A DNA stretch of 45,098 bases, taken from Blautia caecimuris (GTDB lineage: Bacteria > Bacillota > Clostridia > Lachnospirales > Lachnospiraceae). Location: the NCBI RefSeq assembly GCF_024622975.1, contig NZ_JANJZT010000029.1, positions 1 to 45,098 on the forward strand, written 5' to 3'. Below are positions 8,980 to 18,722 of the stretch, one piece after another. Position numbers and translations under genes: made by a program. Under the pieces are notes generated by a model, which did no database searches, was not told the origin of the DNA, and worked only from the letters and a program-made list of their open reading frames with translations. Each line of letters begins with the position of its first letter. The first letter of the stretch is position 1.

Positions 8980-10818
8980 TCAGGAGCACTGAGCCTTCTG
9001 CTCAAACTGGCTGTTATACAGTTCTGCATAAAAACCGCCCTTTTCCAGAAGTTCCTTATGATTTCCCTGCTCAATGATATCTCCGTCCTTCATTACAAGG
9101 ATCAGATCCGCATCCTTGATGGTAGAAAGACGATGGGCGATCACAAAACTGGTTCTGCCTTTCATCAGGTTATTCATGGCCTTCTGAATCTGCATTTCTG
9201 TACGGGTATCCACAGATGAGGTTGCCTCATCCAGGATCAGGATTTTATTGTCTGCCAGAATTGCTCTTGCAATTGTCAGAAGCTGCTTCTGTCCCTGAGA
9301 AATATTGCTGGTCTCCTCATCAAGGACCATCTGATAGCCACCGGGCTGCTGCATGATAAAATTATGGATATGGGCTGCCTTTGCAGCGGCGATCACCTCT
9401 TCATCTGTGGCATCCAGCCGTCCGTACCGGATATTTTCCATGATGGTTCCGGAAAACAGCCAGGTGTCCTGAAGTACCATTCCAAACATTTCACGAAGCT
9501 CGCTTCTGTTAAAATCCCTGATATTATGTCCGTCAACCATGATCTCTCCGCTGTTTACATCATAAAAACGCATCAGAAGCTTCACCATGGTTGTTTTTCC
9601 TGCGCCTGTAGGTCCTACAATGGCAATCTTCTGTCCGTCTGTGACTTCTGCAGAAAAATCATGGATGATGATCTTTTCCGGATTGTAGCCAAAGGAAACA
9701 TGCTCAAACTGCACATCCCCTGTAAGATTTTTTACAGAAACAGGATTCTCTGCAGTCTGCTCTTCCTCCGGCTCCTCCAGAAACTCAAATACACGCTCAG
9801 AAGCTGCCGCTGAGGACTGAAGCAGATTTACCACCTGGGCGATCTGCTGGATAGGCTGGGTAAAGTTACGGATATACTGGAAAAAGGACTGGATATCTCC
9901 CACCTCAATGCTTCCCTTAATAGTGAAGATTCCTCCCAGGAAAGCAACCATTACATATCCCAGGTTTCCTACAAACTGCATGACCGGCATCATCATTCCG
10001 GAGAAAAACTGTGATTTCCATGCAGATTCATAAAGCTTTTTGTTGTCCTTTTCAAATTCAGCAACAACATCCTGCTCTTTGTTAAATACCTTGACTACAT
10101 TGTGTCCGCCGTAGTTTTCCTCAATCTGTCCGTTGACCTTTCCAAGATAGCTCTGCTGATCACGGAAGTATTTCTGAGAATGTTTCATGACAAAATTAAT
10201 GATCACCATGGAAACCGGCAGGATCAGAAGCGCTGCCAGCGTCATCCAGACGTTAATGGACAGCATCATAAACAGTACACCGATAATGGTAGTAACTGAG
10301 GTGATCAGCTGTGTCATACTCTGGTTCAGGCTCATCTGCAAAGTGTCCACATCATTTGTTACCCTGGAAAGAATCTCACCGTTTGTCCTGCTCTCAAAAT
10401 AATTCAGCGGAAGACGGTTGATCTTTTTTGAAATATCTTTCCTCAGATTATAGGTAACATCATTGGAAATTCCTGTCATCACAAAGCCCTGGATAAAGGA
10501 AAAACCGGAACTTGCCAGATAAAGAATCATAACTCCCAGAAGGATCATTGCGATCTTTTCAAAATTGATCCCTCCTGTTCCGTTTACCTTGGCTACCAGT
10601 CCGGAAAACAGCTCTGTGGTAGCTTTTCCCAGAATCTTCGGTCCCCATATGTTAAAAATCGTACCTGCCACTGCAAAAACAAACATCAGTATAAACCGGA
10701 ATTTATACCGTTCCATATACCGGAACAGCTTTGCCATGGAGCCTTTAAAATCCTTTGCCTTTTCCCCTCCATGCATTCCTCTTCCATGGCCCATGGGGCC
10801 TCTTCTATTTTCACTCAT
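8980..10818 (-). CDS. ABC exporter, TM-NBD half (second subunit)
   Basis: About 612 residues: six-helix exporter domain (about 30-330) fused to an ATPase domain. Walker A GPTGAGKTTM, Q-loop 'VLQDTWLF', signature NISQGQKQL and Walker B ILILDEATSSVD are intact. The signature starts with N-I-S and the catalytic Glu is present (DEATS), so this half likely carries the active ATPase site of a heterodimer. ATG 10818 is chosen for AGGAGG at 10828-10833; the gene overlaps its partner by 8 bp. The arrangement MarR - ABC - ABC matches BmrCD/LmrCD-type multidrug exporters. The N-terminal tail is Gly/His/Arg-rich (GPMGHGRGMHGG). Confidence 0.92.
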   Translation of the reverse strand: MSENRRGPMGHGRGMHGGEKAKDFKGSMAKLFRYMERYKFRFILMFVFAVAGTIFNIWGPKILGKATTELFSGLVAKVNGTGGINFEKIAMILLGVMILYLASSGFSFIQGFVMTGISNDVTYNLRKDISKKINRLPLNYFESRTNGEILSRVTNDVDTLQMSLNQSMTQLITSVTTIIGVLFMMLSINVWMTLAALLILPVSMVIINFVMKHSQKYFRDQQSYLGKVNGQIEENYGGHNVVKVFNKEQDVVAEFEKDNKKLYESAWKSQFFSGMMMPVMQFVGNLGYVMVAFLGGIFTIKGSIEVGDIQSFFQYIRNFTQPIQQIAQVVNLLQSSAAASERVFEFLEEPEEEQTAENPVSVKNLTGDVQFEHVSFGYNPEKIIIHDFSAEVTDGQKIAIVGPTGAGKTTMVKLLMRFYDVNSGEIMVDGHNIRDFNRSELREMFGMVLQDTWLFSGTIMENIRYGRLDATDEEVIAAAKAAHIHNFIMQQPGGYQMVLDEETSNISQGQKQLLTIARAILADNKILILDEATSSVDTRTEMQIQKAMNNLMKGRTSFVIAHRLSTIKDADLILVMKDGDIIEQGNHKELLEKGGFYAELYNSQFEQKAQCS

Positions 10819-12976
10819 TTGCCAGTTCCTCCTCTGATAACTGTGACATGGCGATCTGACGATAAACCTCACAGTTTTCCATCAGTTCTCTGTGAGTTCC
10901 CAGTCCCGCCATCTTTCCGTCATCCAGTACAAGAATCTGATCTGCGTTCAGAATCGTACTGATACGCTGGGCAACGATAATGGTCGTCGCATTTTTTGTA
11001 TGCTCCTTTAAAGCTTTTCGAAGGGCCTTGTCTGTTTTAAAGTCCAGAGCAGAAAAGCTGTCGTCAAAAATAAAGATCTCCGGATCCTTTGCCACTGCCC
11101 TTGCAATGGAAAGCCTCTGCTTCTGTCCGCCTGAAACATTGGTTCCTCCCTGAGCGACCGGAGACTCATATCCATGAGGTTTTTCTTCAATAAAATCCTG
11201 CGCCTGGGCAACCATGGCCGCTTTCTTTACCTGTTCCTCTGAAATATCGGTTTTTCCATAACGGATATTGGAATCAATAGTTCCGGAAAAAAGGACTCCC
11301 TTCTGCGGAACATATCCAAGGCGATCACGAAGCTCTTTCTGGGACATGCTTCTTACATCCACTCCGTCAACCTTTACGCATCCCTGTGTCACATCATAAA
11401 ATCTGGGGATCAGATTGATTAGAGAGCTTTTTCCGCTTCCGGTACTTCCGATCACAGCCAGTGTCTGGCCTTTTTCCGCTTTAAAGCTGATGTCAGTAAG
11501 AACATTTTCTCCGGCATCCGGATAGGCAAAGGATACATGGTCAAACTCTACGGTTCCTTTTATTTCCTGTGACGGATGAACCGGAGCTTCCGGCTCCTTC
11601 AGGCTGTTTTCTGTTTCCAGAATTTCCACGATTCGCATTGCTGCAACATTTGCTCTTGGAAGCATAATGGACATGGCAGTGATCATCAGAAAGGCCATGA
11701 TGATCTGCATGGCATACTGGATAAACGCCATCATATCTCCAACCTGCATGTTTCCTGCATCCACTGCATAGGAGCCATTATATACGATCAGAACTGAAAT
11801 TCCGTTCATGATCAGCATCATGGAAGGCATCATAAAGGTCATGCAGCGGTTTACAAACAGGTTTGTTTTTGTCAGTACCTTATTTGCATCTTCAAATCTG
11901 TCTTCTTCATGTTTTTCTCTGCTGAAGGCGCGGATCACAGGAATACCGGTCAGTATTTCTCTTGTAACAAGATTCAGCCTGTCGATCAGTGTCTGAAGCT
12001 TTGTAAATCTGGGCATAGCAATGGAAAACAGAAGTCCGATGATAACAAGGATCAGTACAACGCCCACACCAAGGATCCAGGTCATGGAAGAATCTGTTTC
12101 CAGCACTCGAAGCACTCCTCCGATTCCAATGATTGGAGCATACAGAACAATACGGAACATCATTGCCATGGTCATCTGTACCTGCTGCACGTCATTGGTG
12201 CTTCTGGTGATCAGAGATGCCGTGGAAAATTTGTTGTACTCATTGCTGGAAAATCCGATCACCTTCCTGTAAATATCCCCTCTGATATCATGGCCCAGAC
12301 TTGCAGCCACCTTTGCCGAAAGGAAAACTACGGAAATGGAAGCTGCCATGATAAGAAGCGCCATCAGGATCATTTTAAGCCCTGCTTTTCCGATGTATTT
12401 CATCTGAAGTCCGTCCACATCCTCGCCAAGAGCCTCATACTCAGCCTGAACATAGGAAACAGCTGCCTGGGTTATCATGGAATCCGGCATATCCCGGAAT
12501 TTTTCGCCCATGCTCTCTGTCATCTGCGCTCTCGCATCCTCCGGCATCTGTGCAATAGCCTCCACCGGATCTGCTCCTTCCGGTATTCCCATCTGTGCCA
12601 GCATTTCCCCGGATGCTTCAGTTTCCATGGTCAGTCCGCCCAGCATCAGCATGGGTTTTCCAAGTATTTCATTGAGGGAAGACCGTGTGTCTTTATCAAT
12701 ATCCTTCAGTACATAAAGCTCTCCGTCTTCTGTGTAAGCGGTTTCCAGCTCAGAAATATCCTCCTGGCTCATAAAAAGCTCCAGAGCGTCCATGGAGGTC
12801 TTTCTTATTTTTTGCGGAACGCCGTCTTCAATTCCTTTTTGCTGGATACCTATGTTGACAATTTTTGATGTATAGTCCGGAAGGGACAGATCACAATATG
12901 CCTGCAAAAACAAAAGGGCAATGATCAGCGCCACATATCCGGCTGATTTTTTCAGATATTTCATTAATTTAATCAC
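10811..12976 (-). CDS. ABC exporter, TM-NBD half (first subunit, large extracellular insert)
   Basis: A 721-residue ABC half-exporter. After the first membrane helix there is a roughly 130-residue insert (about 45-180) rich in Met, Glu and Gln before the second helix, as in some MarR-linked Firmicute exporters. Walker A GSTGSGKSSL, signature NVSGGQKQR and Walker B IFIFDDSFSALD are present; the Walker B is followed by Asp (FDDS) instead of the catalytic Glu, so this subunit provides the degenerate site of a heterodimer with the next gene. The start is GTG 12976, inside the last codons of marR (8-bp overlap), with AAGGAGAGG upstream. It presumably exports hydrophobic compounds; substrate unknown. 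Confidence 0.92.
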   Translation of the reverse strand: MIKLMKYLKKSAGYVALIIALLFLQAYCDLSLPDYTSKIVNIGIQQKGIEDGVPQKIRKTSMDALELFMSQEDISELETAYTEDGELYVLKDIDKDTRSSLNEILGKPMLMLGGLTMETEASGEMLAQMGIPEGADPVEAIAQMPEDARAQMTESMGEKFRDMPDSMITQAAVSYVQAEYEALGEDVDGLQMKYIGKAGLKMILMALLIMAASISVVFLSAKVAASLGHDIRGDIYRKVIGFSSNEYNKFSTASLITRSTNDVQQVQMTMAMMFRIVLYAPIIGIGGVLRVLETDSSMTWILGVGVVLILVIIGLLFSIAMPRFTKLQTLIDRLNLVTREILTGIPVIRAFSREKHEEDRFEDANKVLTKTNLFVNRCMTFMMPSMMLIMNGISVLIVYNGSYAVDAGNMQVGDMMAFIQYAMQIIMAFLMITAMSIMLPRANVAAMRIVEILETENSLKEPEAPVHPSQEIKGTVEFDHVSFAYPDAGENVLTDISFKAEKGQTLAVIGSTGSGKSSLINLIPRFYDVTQGCVKVDGVDVRSMSQKELRDRLGYVPQKGVLFSGTIDSNIRYGKTDISEEQVKKAAMVAQAQDFIEEKPHGYESPVAQGGTNVSGGQKQRLSIARAVAKDPEIFIFDDSFSALDFKTDKALRKALKEHTKNATTIIVAQRISTILNADQILVLDDGKMAGLGTHRELMENCEVYRQIAMSQLSEEELANE

Positions 12977-13460
12977 TTGTCAGCCTCTCCTTTTCCTGTA
13001 GATTCTCTGTTTTTTCCTCCGGAATACACGAAATATTTGCAACGATCTGTTCCATAAAACGTCGGAACAGGCATTTTTCAGCATCACTGAATCCCATAAA
13101 GGCATAACGTTCATTCAGCTCTATCTGTTCTGCTACCTTCTTCTTCATTTCATATCCCTGATCCGTAAGAAAAATCCTTGTGATTCTCTGATCCTTTTCA
13201 TCATGTCTGCGGCCGATCAGACCTGCCTTTTCCATACGCTGTACCATAACATTCACTGTCGGAGGCTTTACACACAGTTCCTCCGCGATCTCCCTCTGGC
13301 TCATCTCCACACGTTTTGCCAGAAGAAGCAGAATGGGGATCTGTCCCGGGTGTATGCCAAGCTCAGTCATCTGGCTGAAGCATTTTGCAGCATAAGCTCT
13401 GTTCAGCTGCATAAACAGGTGCTGAAAACCTGTTTTTTCCTGCGTCTGCGTATCTTCCAC
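12969..13460 (-). CDS. MarR-family transcriptional repressor
   Basis: A 163-residue winged-helix regulator. The DNA-binding part is 'MSQREIAEELCVKPPTVNVMVQRMEKAGLIGRRHDEKDQRITRIFLTDQG', with the wing residues D-x-R-x-x-x-I/V-x-L-T typical of MarR. It is first in the operon with the two ABC genes and overlaps the next by 8 bp. GTG 13460 is the start, with GAGGTGAG upstream. The long palindrome at 13478-13511 directly in front of it is very probably its own operator, so it likely represses itself and the exporter until a ligand binds. Confidence 0.92.
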   Translation of the reverse strand: MEDTQTQEKTGFQHLFMQLNRAYAAKCFSQMTELGIHPGQIPILLLLAKRVEMSQREIAEELCVKPPTVNVMVQRMEKAGLIGRRHDEKDQRITRIFLTDQGYEMKKKVAEQIELNERYAFMGFSDAEKCLFRRFMEQIVANISCIPEEKTENLQEKERLTSD

Positions 13461-13477
13461 GATCTCACCTCGTATTC

Positions 13478-13511
13478 ATTATATATAATTAGTCGGCTAA
13501 TTATATATAAT
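13478..13511. promoter_or_regulatory. MarR operator palindrome
   Basis: Perfect inverted repeat with 15-bp arms: ATTATATATAATTAG at 13478-13492, a 4-bp centre TCGG, and its complement at 13497-13511. It lies 18 bases upstream of the marR start and overlaps TATAAT-like -10 sequences, so binding would block the promoter. Confidence 0.85.
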
Positions 13512-13711
13512 ACTCATTTGCACAAAAAAGGCAAGCTATTTTTGTGCACTTTATACTTATTTCACCGTTTAAACACACTTTTTTCACAAAATAATCATTA
13601 GTTCAACAAATGTTTTTCTGGTTTCCAAAAGAAATACAGAACAGTAATTCAGACCTACAATGCAAAATTCATTTTTTCAATAAATTAACAACACGAATAT
13701 TTCTCAAAAAG

Positions 13712-13754
13712 AAAAACCGGAGAAAGACCTCCTTTATCAGGAAATCTTCTCCGG
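13712..13754 (-). terminator. Terminator of the clpB-DUF4250 transcript
   Basis: Minus strand stem TTCTCCGG/CCGGAGAA type (13747-13754 with 13717-13724), with a T run at 13712-13716. It lies 8 bases after the DUF4250 stop codon. Confidence 0.85.
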
Positions 13755-13761
13755 CTCTCCA

Positions 13762-13935
13762 TCATATAAACTGGTTTGTATTTTCGTCATACTCATAATC
13801 AATGGTTCTGAGTTTTTCTACCAGTTCCTGTTTTTTCAGACCTCTGCAGGTACAGAGTGCTTCCAGGGAATCATAATAATCCCGAAGCTGCGTGTTCACA
13901 TAACTCAGTAAAATTACCGGGTCCTTGGGTATCAT
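13762..13935 (-). CDS. DUF4250 domain protein (57 residues)
   Basis: A short gene that begins at ATG 13935, overlapping the clpB stop as ATGA, and ends at TGA 13762. The protein starts [20 protein letters not shown] and ends [12 protein letters not shown], which matches the DUF4250 family pattern as I remember it (small soluble Firmicute proteins, function unknown). Full family length. Co-transcription with clpB and the terminator right behind it make it a real gene of the same unit. Confidence 0.85.
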   Translation of the reverse strand: MIPKDPVILLSYVNTQLRDYYDSLEALCTCRGLKKQELVEKLRTIDYEYDENTNQFI

Positions 13936-16526
13936 CTGTTTCCGTCCTTTACATTGATAATAAACTGGCCGTCCCTTACATCCAACTCCAGCGTATCTCC
14001 TGCATGAACATCGCCGGAAAGAATCTTTTTCGCAGCAAGTGTTTCCACATAATTCTGAAGATAGCGCTTCAGAGGACGGGCTCCATACACAGGATCATAG
14101 CCGTTTTCCACAACCTGCGCTTTTGCCGCCTCTGTCAGAGTCAGGGAAAGCTCCTGGTCAGACAGACGCCTGTCAAGCTCTGCCACCATCAGGTCTACTA
14201 TGTTACCAATATTATTTTTTGTCAAGGGTTTAAACAAAATTATTTCATCCAGACGATTCAGGAACTCCGGTCGGAAATGACCTCTCAAATCATTCATGAC
14301 CATATCCTGAGCTTCCTGTTTTATATCTCCCTTTTCATCAATACCGTCCAGAAGATAGGGTGAACCTATATTGGAGGTCATGATCAGAATGGTGTTCTTG
14401 AAATCCACAGTCCTTCCCTGAGAATCTGTGATACGTCCGTCATCCAACACCTGAAGAAGTACATTAAACACGTCCGGATGAGCCTTTTCAATCTCATCAA
14501 ACAGCACAACGCTGTACGGCTTTCTTCTGACAGCCTCTGTCAGCTGACCGCCTTCCTCATAGCCCACATATCCCGGAGGCGCTCCGATCAGACGGGATAC
14601 AGAATATTTCTCCATATATTCACTCATGTCAATGCGGACCATATTCTGTTCATCATCAAAAAGCGTTGCTGCCAGTGTTTTTGCCAGCTCCGTTTTACCT
14701 ACGCCGGTAGGTCCCAGGAACAGGAAAGAACCAATAGGCTTGGTTGGGTCCTTGATTCCGGCCTTTGACCGCAGAATGGCATCTGTCACAAGGCGCACAC
14801 CCTCATCCTGACCGATCACCCGTTTATGAAGCTCATCTTCAAGGCTCAGAAGTTTTGTCCTCTCGCCCTCAGTCAGACGGGTAACAGGGATTCCTGTCCA
14901 TCTGGAAATGATCTTTGCGATCTCATCATCTGTCACAGCCTCATGCACAAGTCGGTTGTCACTTTCCTTTGTATTGCGTTCCTCGATCTCAAGCTGCTGC
15001 TGAAGTCTTGGAAGCTCTCCGTACTGAAGCTCTGCAGCCTTTTCCAGGTCATAGCTCTGCTTTGCCTTCTGTATCTGCTTATTCACATCCTCGATCTGCT
15101 CACGAAGCTTCTGAAGTTTTTCTACAGAATGCTTTTCATTGTCCCACTGAGCCTTCTGAGTATTAAATTCATCCCGAAGATCAGCAAGCTCCTTCTGAAG
15201 GTCAGCAAGACGCTCCTTACTTAAATTATCTGTTTCTTTTTTAAGGGCAGACTCTTCAATCTCCATCTGCATGATCTTACGTCTCTGTTCGTCAAGCTCG
15301 GTAGGCATGGAATCCAGCTCCGTCTTGATCAGCGCGCAGGCCTCATCCACAAGGTCAATGGCCTTGTCCGGAAGAAAGCGGTCTGTAATATATCTGTGCG
15401 AAAGTGTTGCTGCCGCCACAAGAGCGCTGTCTGTGATCTTTACTCCGTGAAATACCTCATAACGCTCCTTCAGTCCACGAAGAATGGAAATAGTATCCTC
15501 CACAGTAGGCTCGTCAACCATAACCGGCTGGAAACGACGTTCCAGAGCGGCGTCCTTTTCAATATACTGACGATACTCATCCAGAGTGGTTGCTCCGATA
15601 CAGTGAAGTTCTCCTCTTGCAAGCATCGGCTTCAGCATATTTCCCGCATCCATGGCTCCGTCTGTTTTTCCTGCGCCTACGATCAGGTGAAGCTCATCAA
15701 TAAAGAGAATAATATTTCCCTCGCTTTTTTTCACTTCCTCCAGAACCGCCTTCAGACGTTCCTCAAACTCGCCTCTGTACTTGGCTCCTGCTACAAGGGC
15801 GCCCATGTCCAGGGCAAAAATCTTTTTGTTTTTCAGTCCCTCAGGAACGTCTCCGGCAACGATTCGCTGCGCCAGTCCTTCAATGGCAGCGGTTTTACCT
15901 ACGCCCGGTTCACCGATCAGAACCGGATTGTTCTTTGTCTTACGGGAAAGAATCCTGACAATATTTCGGATCTCCGCATCACGGCCAATTACCGGATCCA
16001 GCTTCTGGTTGCGGGCTTTTTCCACCAGGTCCTCTCCGTACTTATTGAGAGTATCATAGGTTGCTTCCGGATTGTCGCTGACGACTCTCTGATTTCCCCT
16101 TACTGTAGAAAGCGCCTGAAGAAAACGTTCTCTGGTAATTCCAAATTCGTCAAAAATCTTTTTCATACTGGGACTTGGCTGTTTCAGAAGAGACAGAAAC
16201 AGATGCTCTACGGAAACGTACTCATCTCCCATAGCTCTGGCTTCGTCTTCTGCACTGACAAGGGATTTATTCAGATACTGTCCGAACCTGAGATCTCCGC
16301 CGCTTACCTTTACCCTGGCATCCAGGGCTTTTTTTACTGTATTAACAAAATATTCCTTATTGATCTCCATCTTCTCAATAAGCTTGAGAATCAGGCTGTC
16401 CTCCTGACTGAGAAGAGCATACAGAAGATGCTCCTGCTCCACTTCCTGATTGCCGTATTCATAGGCAATCTTTTCCAGATCCTGAACAGCCTGTATGGAT
16501 TTCTGCGTAAATTTACTGATATTCAT
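13932..16526 (-). CDS. clpB: ClpB disaggregase (Hsp104-type AAA+ chaperone)
   Basis: An 864-residue hexameric ATPase that pulls proteins out of aggregates together with DnaK. In order: Clp N-domain (1-145), AAA1 with Walker A GEPGVGKT (about 200), the long coiled-coil M-domain (about 405-520), AAA2 with Walker [13 protein letters not shown] (about 600) and Walker [15 protein letters not shown], and the C-terminal D2 small domain. The M-domain separates it from ClpC/ClpA. Start ATG 16526 behind GAGGAGGAG. A promoter and a CIRCE-like operator lie upstream, so HrcA control of heat induction is likely. Followed by the overlapping DUF4250 gene. Confidence 0.98.
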   Translation of the reverse strand: MNISKFTQKSIQAVQDLEKIAYEYGNQEVEQEHLLYALLSQEDSLILKLIEKMEINKEYFVNTVKKALDARVKVSGGDLRFGQYLNKSLVSAEDEARAMGDEYVSVEHLFLSLLKQPSPSMKKIFDEFGITRERFLQALSTVRGNQRVVSDNPEATYDTLNKYGEDLVEKARNQKLDPVIGRDAEIRNIVRILSRKTKNNPVLIGEPGVGKTAAIEGLAQRIVAGDVPEGLKNKKIFALDMGALVAGAKYRGEFEERLKAVLEEVKKSEGNIILFIDELHLIVGAGKTDGAMDAGNMLKPMLARGELHCIGATTLDEYRQYIEKDAALERRFQPVMVDEPTVEDTISILRGLKERYEVFHGVKITDSALVAAATLSHRYITDRFLPDKAIDLVDEACALIKTELDSMPTELDEQRRKIMQMEIEESALKKETDNLSKERLADLQKELADLRDEFNTQKAQWDNEKHSVEKLQKLREQIEDVNKQIQKAKQSYDLEKAAELQYGELPRLQQQLEIEERNTKESDNRLVHEAVTDDEIAKIISRWTGIPVTRLTEGERTKLLSLEDELHKRVIGQDEGVRLVTDAILRSKAGIKDPTKPIGSFLFLGPTGVGKTELAKTLAATLFDDEQNMVRIDMSEYMEKYSVSRLIGAPPGYVGYEEGGQLTEAVRRKPYSVVLFDEIEKAHPDVFNVLLQVLDDGRITDSQGRTVDFKNTILIMTSNIGSPYLLDGIDEKGDIKQEAQDMVMNDLRGHFRPEFLNRLDEIILFKPLTKNNIGNIVDLMVAELDRRLSDQELSLTLTEAAKAQVVENGYDPVYGARPLKRYLQNYVETLAAKKILSGDVHAGDTLELDVRDGQFIINVKDGNR

Positions 16527-16618
16527 AGGCTCTCCTCCTCTATCTGCAAATAAAAATATAACTGGTTACTTCTGATCCTTTGGACCGTAACATTGTTGTC
16601 TTGTTCTAGTTCTTGTAT

Positions 16619-16647
16619 AACATATCACATTTTGTTAGCAATGTAAA
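16619..16647 (-). promoter_or_regulatory. Sigma-A promoter of clpB
   Basis: Minus strand: -35 TTTACA (16642-16647), 17-bp spacer, -10 TATGTT (16619-16624). The -35 lies inside the CIRCE spacer, so a bound HrcA would block it. Confidence 0.75.
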
Positions 16648-16661
16648 GAGGTGAGTGCTAA
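16635..16661. promoter_or_regulatory. CIRCE-like operator (HrcA site), one half degenerate
   Basis: The consensus is TTAGCACTC-N9-GAGTGCTAA. Here the right half GAGTGCTAA (16653-16661) is perfect and the left half reads TTAGCAATG (16635-16643, 7 of 9), with the exact 9-base spacer. It overlaps the clpB promoter. CIRCE is normally at groES and hrcA-grpE-dnaK; use at clpB is less common. Confidence 0.8.
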
Positions 16662-16790
16662 TTATTTTGTGAAGAATTTGTGAAGCCTTGATTTTACGGG
16701 CTTCACAGGGATTTTTCACTTGCTTTCGCACTCGATTTTCTTGATTTGACCACATTTTACAACAACGACTTCTGGTTTATACCACAGCAG
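16662..16790. other. Short non-coding stretch with an inverted repeat
   Basis: Holds GTGAAGCC (16680-16687) and GGCTTCAC (16699-16706), a stem with an 11-base loop and a following plus-strand T run (TTTTT at about 16712), which could act as a terminator. It lies between the clpB control region and the end of the integrase remnant. No gene seen. Confidence 0.4.
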
Positions 16791-17034
16791 TCACAGTTTC
16801 TGCAGGTTCATTTTAGACATCTCGTTCTCCACATGAGGCTTCTCTGCAATATGATTGTAGACATTCATTGTGATCTGTGCATCTGAATGTTCTTCGCTCC
16901 GCTACGGTCGGTGCTAAACGGATCTCCACCGGACATCCAGCACCCCATCACATACTGCATAACTTTGGGATTGACATTGTTCTCACCCAGCCTGGTACAT
17001 CCCGTATGACGAAGAGTATGTGGATGTGTCAAGT
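16791..17034 (-). pseudogene. C-terminal remnant of a Tn916-type tyrosine integrase
   Basis: Read on the minus strand from about 17034 the frame gives THPHTLRHTGCTRLGENN, then VNPKVMQYVMG, the catalytic box (H-x-x-R-H) of phage/Tn916-type integrases. After an extra stretch of about 45 bases (about 16893-16940) a different frame continues DAQITMNVYNHIAEKPHV and ends MSKMNLQKL at TGA 16791. The catalytic Tyr (NVYNH) is present, but the frame is broken and everything before the box is missing. The break at about 17035 coincides with the start of the serine-recombinase element, so that element, or an earlier one, inserted into or beside an older integrase gene. Confidence 0.8.
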
Positions 17035-17144
17035 ATAGGACAAAAAAAATTTTATTTTTTTCTGCCGAAGACTATCTGACGCTTCCATCAGGTAGTCCCA
17101 GCACCTTTATTATCTTTTGAAAAGTCATTCTTGTCCTGCTCAAG

Positions 17145-18722
17145 TTATCTCTGTTCTGAAAAAATATCGTCAAAATTCCATTCGATTTCAATTTCATCCT
17201 GACTATGAACACGGATCACCTTGATAACCTCACGCAGCTTCTCTGTATCGAACTTCTGAATTCCCAAGAAATCTTTTAGTTTTATTTTATCAGAAAGTTC
17301 ATTTTGTTCAAGAAGCTTTTTGCTATTCTCCGCATCTTCTATTTTTCGTTTTATTTCCTCCAACTGTACACTTGCCTTTTCAGCTCTCTGCTTATACGAA
17401 TCACGATCCATACGACCATCTTTGTAATCATCATAGAGCTTCATCTTTTCTGAGGTCAACTGTCGGCTCTGTTTTTGCAATTCTGCAGTATTAATCTCTT
17501 TGTATTCACATTGACTTTTGGAAGATGCTTTCTTTCCTTTTTCCAACATTGACGCTGCATACTGATGGACAAGTCCAAGGATATTCTCCTCCATCGATTC
17601 CCTACGAATCACCAGACTTCGGCACACAGGATCGCCATTGGTTCTGGCATCTGAGCATTTCAGCAGATGCTCTGTTTCTTTTAACAGAGCATGCCCACAG
17701 TTGGCACATAACAGCAATGCCGGCTGTTTTTTACGTCTTTCCAGAGTAAAATTGGTGCGTGATTCCGCAACACTTCTCTTCTTTTTCGGATGCATTTCAT
17801 TTGCTTTTTCAAACAATTCCCTGTCTATAATTGCCGTATGATGATTTTCCAGGCGAACCCATTCTGTTTCATCATTCAGAACTGCTTTATGGCCCGTATG
17901 CATACTGCAACGTGTTTTGCCCCAGATTCTGGTTCCAATATAAATCTCATCCCGGACAATTGCCGATACTGTCGTAGGGCTCCAGTGTTTCTTTTTGATC
18001 GTGTCAAACCTCTGGAACTGCACCTGATCCCCTCTTGATATTTTCTGCTCATCACAAGTAGCAATCGCCTGTCTGTTCAATTCCCTTGTAATATCTGCAA
18101 AACTTGTTCCCTCCGCTGCCATCTGAAAAATCATTTTTACGACTTTTGCAGCCTCCGGATCAACTTCCAGCCTTCCATCTTTTCCTTTTTTATAGCCATA
18201 TCTGGCATTTACTGGAAGGCGTGTGCCGTTTTTTGTTCTTGTCTGCATTGCTGATGAAATTTTTTTGGACAAATCCAGGCTATACATATTGTATACCAGA
18301 TTCTGCAATGCTACATTCATTCCACCAGTCATTCCGCTGCTTGCTGCACTGTCATAGCTGTCATTAATCGAAATAAATCGAATCTGCAGAAGTGGGAAAA
18401 TATATTCAATATAAAATCCAACTTCCAGATAGTCTCTTCCGAATCTGGAAAAGTCTTTTACAACTACACAGCCAATTTCTCCGCTTTTCATGTCTTCCTG
18501 CAGCTGTTGAAATCCCTGCCGTTTAAAATGAGTACCGCTGACACCATCATCCACATATTCCAGGATATCTGCCTCATCTACACCCAGCTGATCAATCACA
18601 AATGATTTTAACAGAATTCTCTGAGAAGTTACACTGTCGCTTTCTTTTTTGGCTCTGCCATCTACATTGTCATCTTCTGCGGATAAACGGATGTAAACAG
18701 CTGTTTTTCTATGATCTGTCAT
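17145..18722 (-). CDS. Large serine recombinase, third of a tandem triplet
   Basis: A 525-residue site-specific recombinase. Resolvase domain with catalytic Ser14 in YIRLSAED and the VVVKDFSRFGRDYLE arginine motif (about 88-102), recombinase domain ('YGYKKGKDGRLEVDPEAAKVVKMIF'), zinc ribbon (LLCANCGHAL...CSDARTNGDPVC) and a coiled coil (about 410-475). The start ATG 18722 overlaps the previous gene's TGA (ATGA) behind AGGAGG, so it is translationally coupled. It is the gene nearest the element's left end, about 110 bp from the integrase remnant. Serine-recombinase triplets mark some Firmicute integrative elements; how the three share the work is not known to me. Confidence 0.93.
   Translation of the reverse strand: MTDHRKTAVYIRLSAEDDNVDGRAKKESDSVTSQRILLKSFVIDQLGVDEADILEYVDDGVSGTHFKRQGFQQLQEDMKSGEIGCVVVKDFSRFGRDYLEVGFYIEYIFPLLQIRFISINDSYDSAASSGMTGGMNVALQNLVYNMYSLDLSKKISSAMQTRTKNGTRLPVNARYGYKKGKDGRLEVDPEAAKVVKMIFQMAAEGTSFADITRELNRQAIATCDEQKISRGDQVQFQRFDTIKKKHWSPTTVSAIVRDEIYIGTRIWGKTRCSMHTGHKAVLNDETEWVRLENHHTAIIDRELFEKANEMHPKKKRSVAESRTNFTLERRKKQPALLLCANCGHALLKETEHLLKCSDARTNGDPVCRSLVIRRESMEENILGLVHQYAASMLEKGKKASSKSQCEYKEINTAELQKQSRQLTSEKMKLYDDYKDGRMDRDSYKQRAEKASVQLEEIKRKIEDAENSKKLLEQNELSDKIKLKDFLGIQKFDTEKLREVIKVIRVHSQDEIEIEWNFDDIFSEQR

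Noticed and set aside
11909..12868. 319-codon plus-strand frame
   Set aside because: Antisense shadow of the ABC exporter gene; His/Cys-rich, no start site.
15396..16553. Long open frame (385 codons) on the plus strand inside clpB
   Set aside because: Antisense shadow of the unmistakable ClpB frame; no domain pattern.
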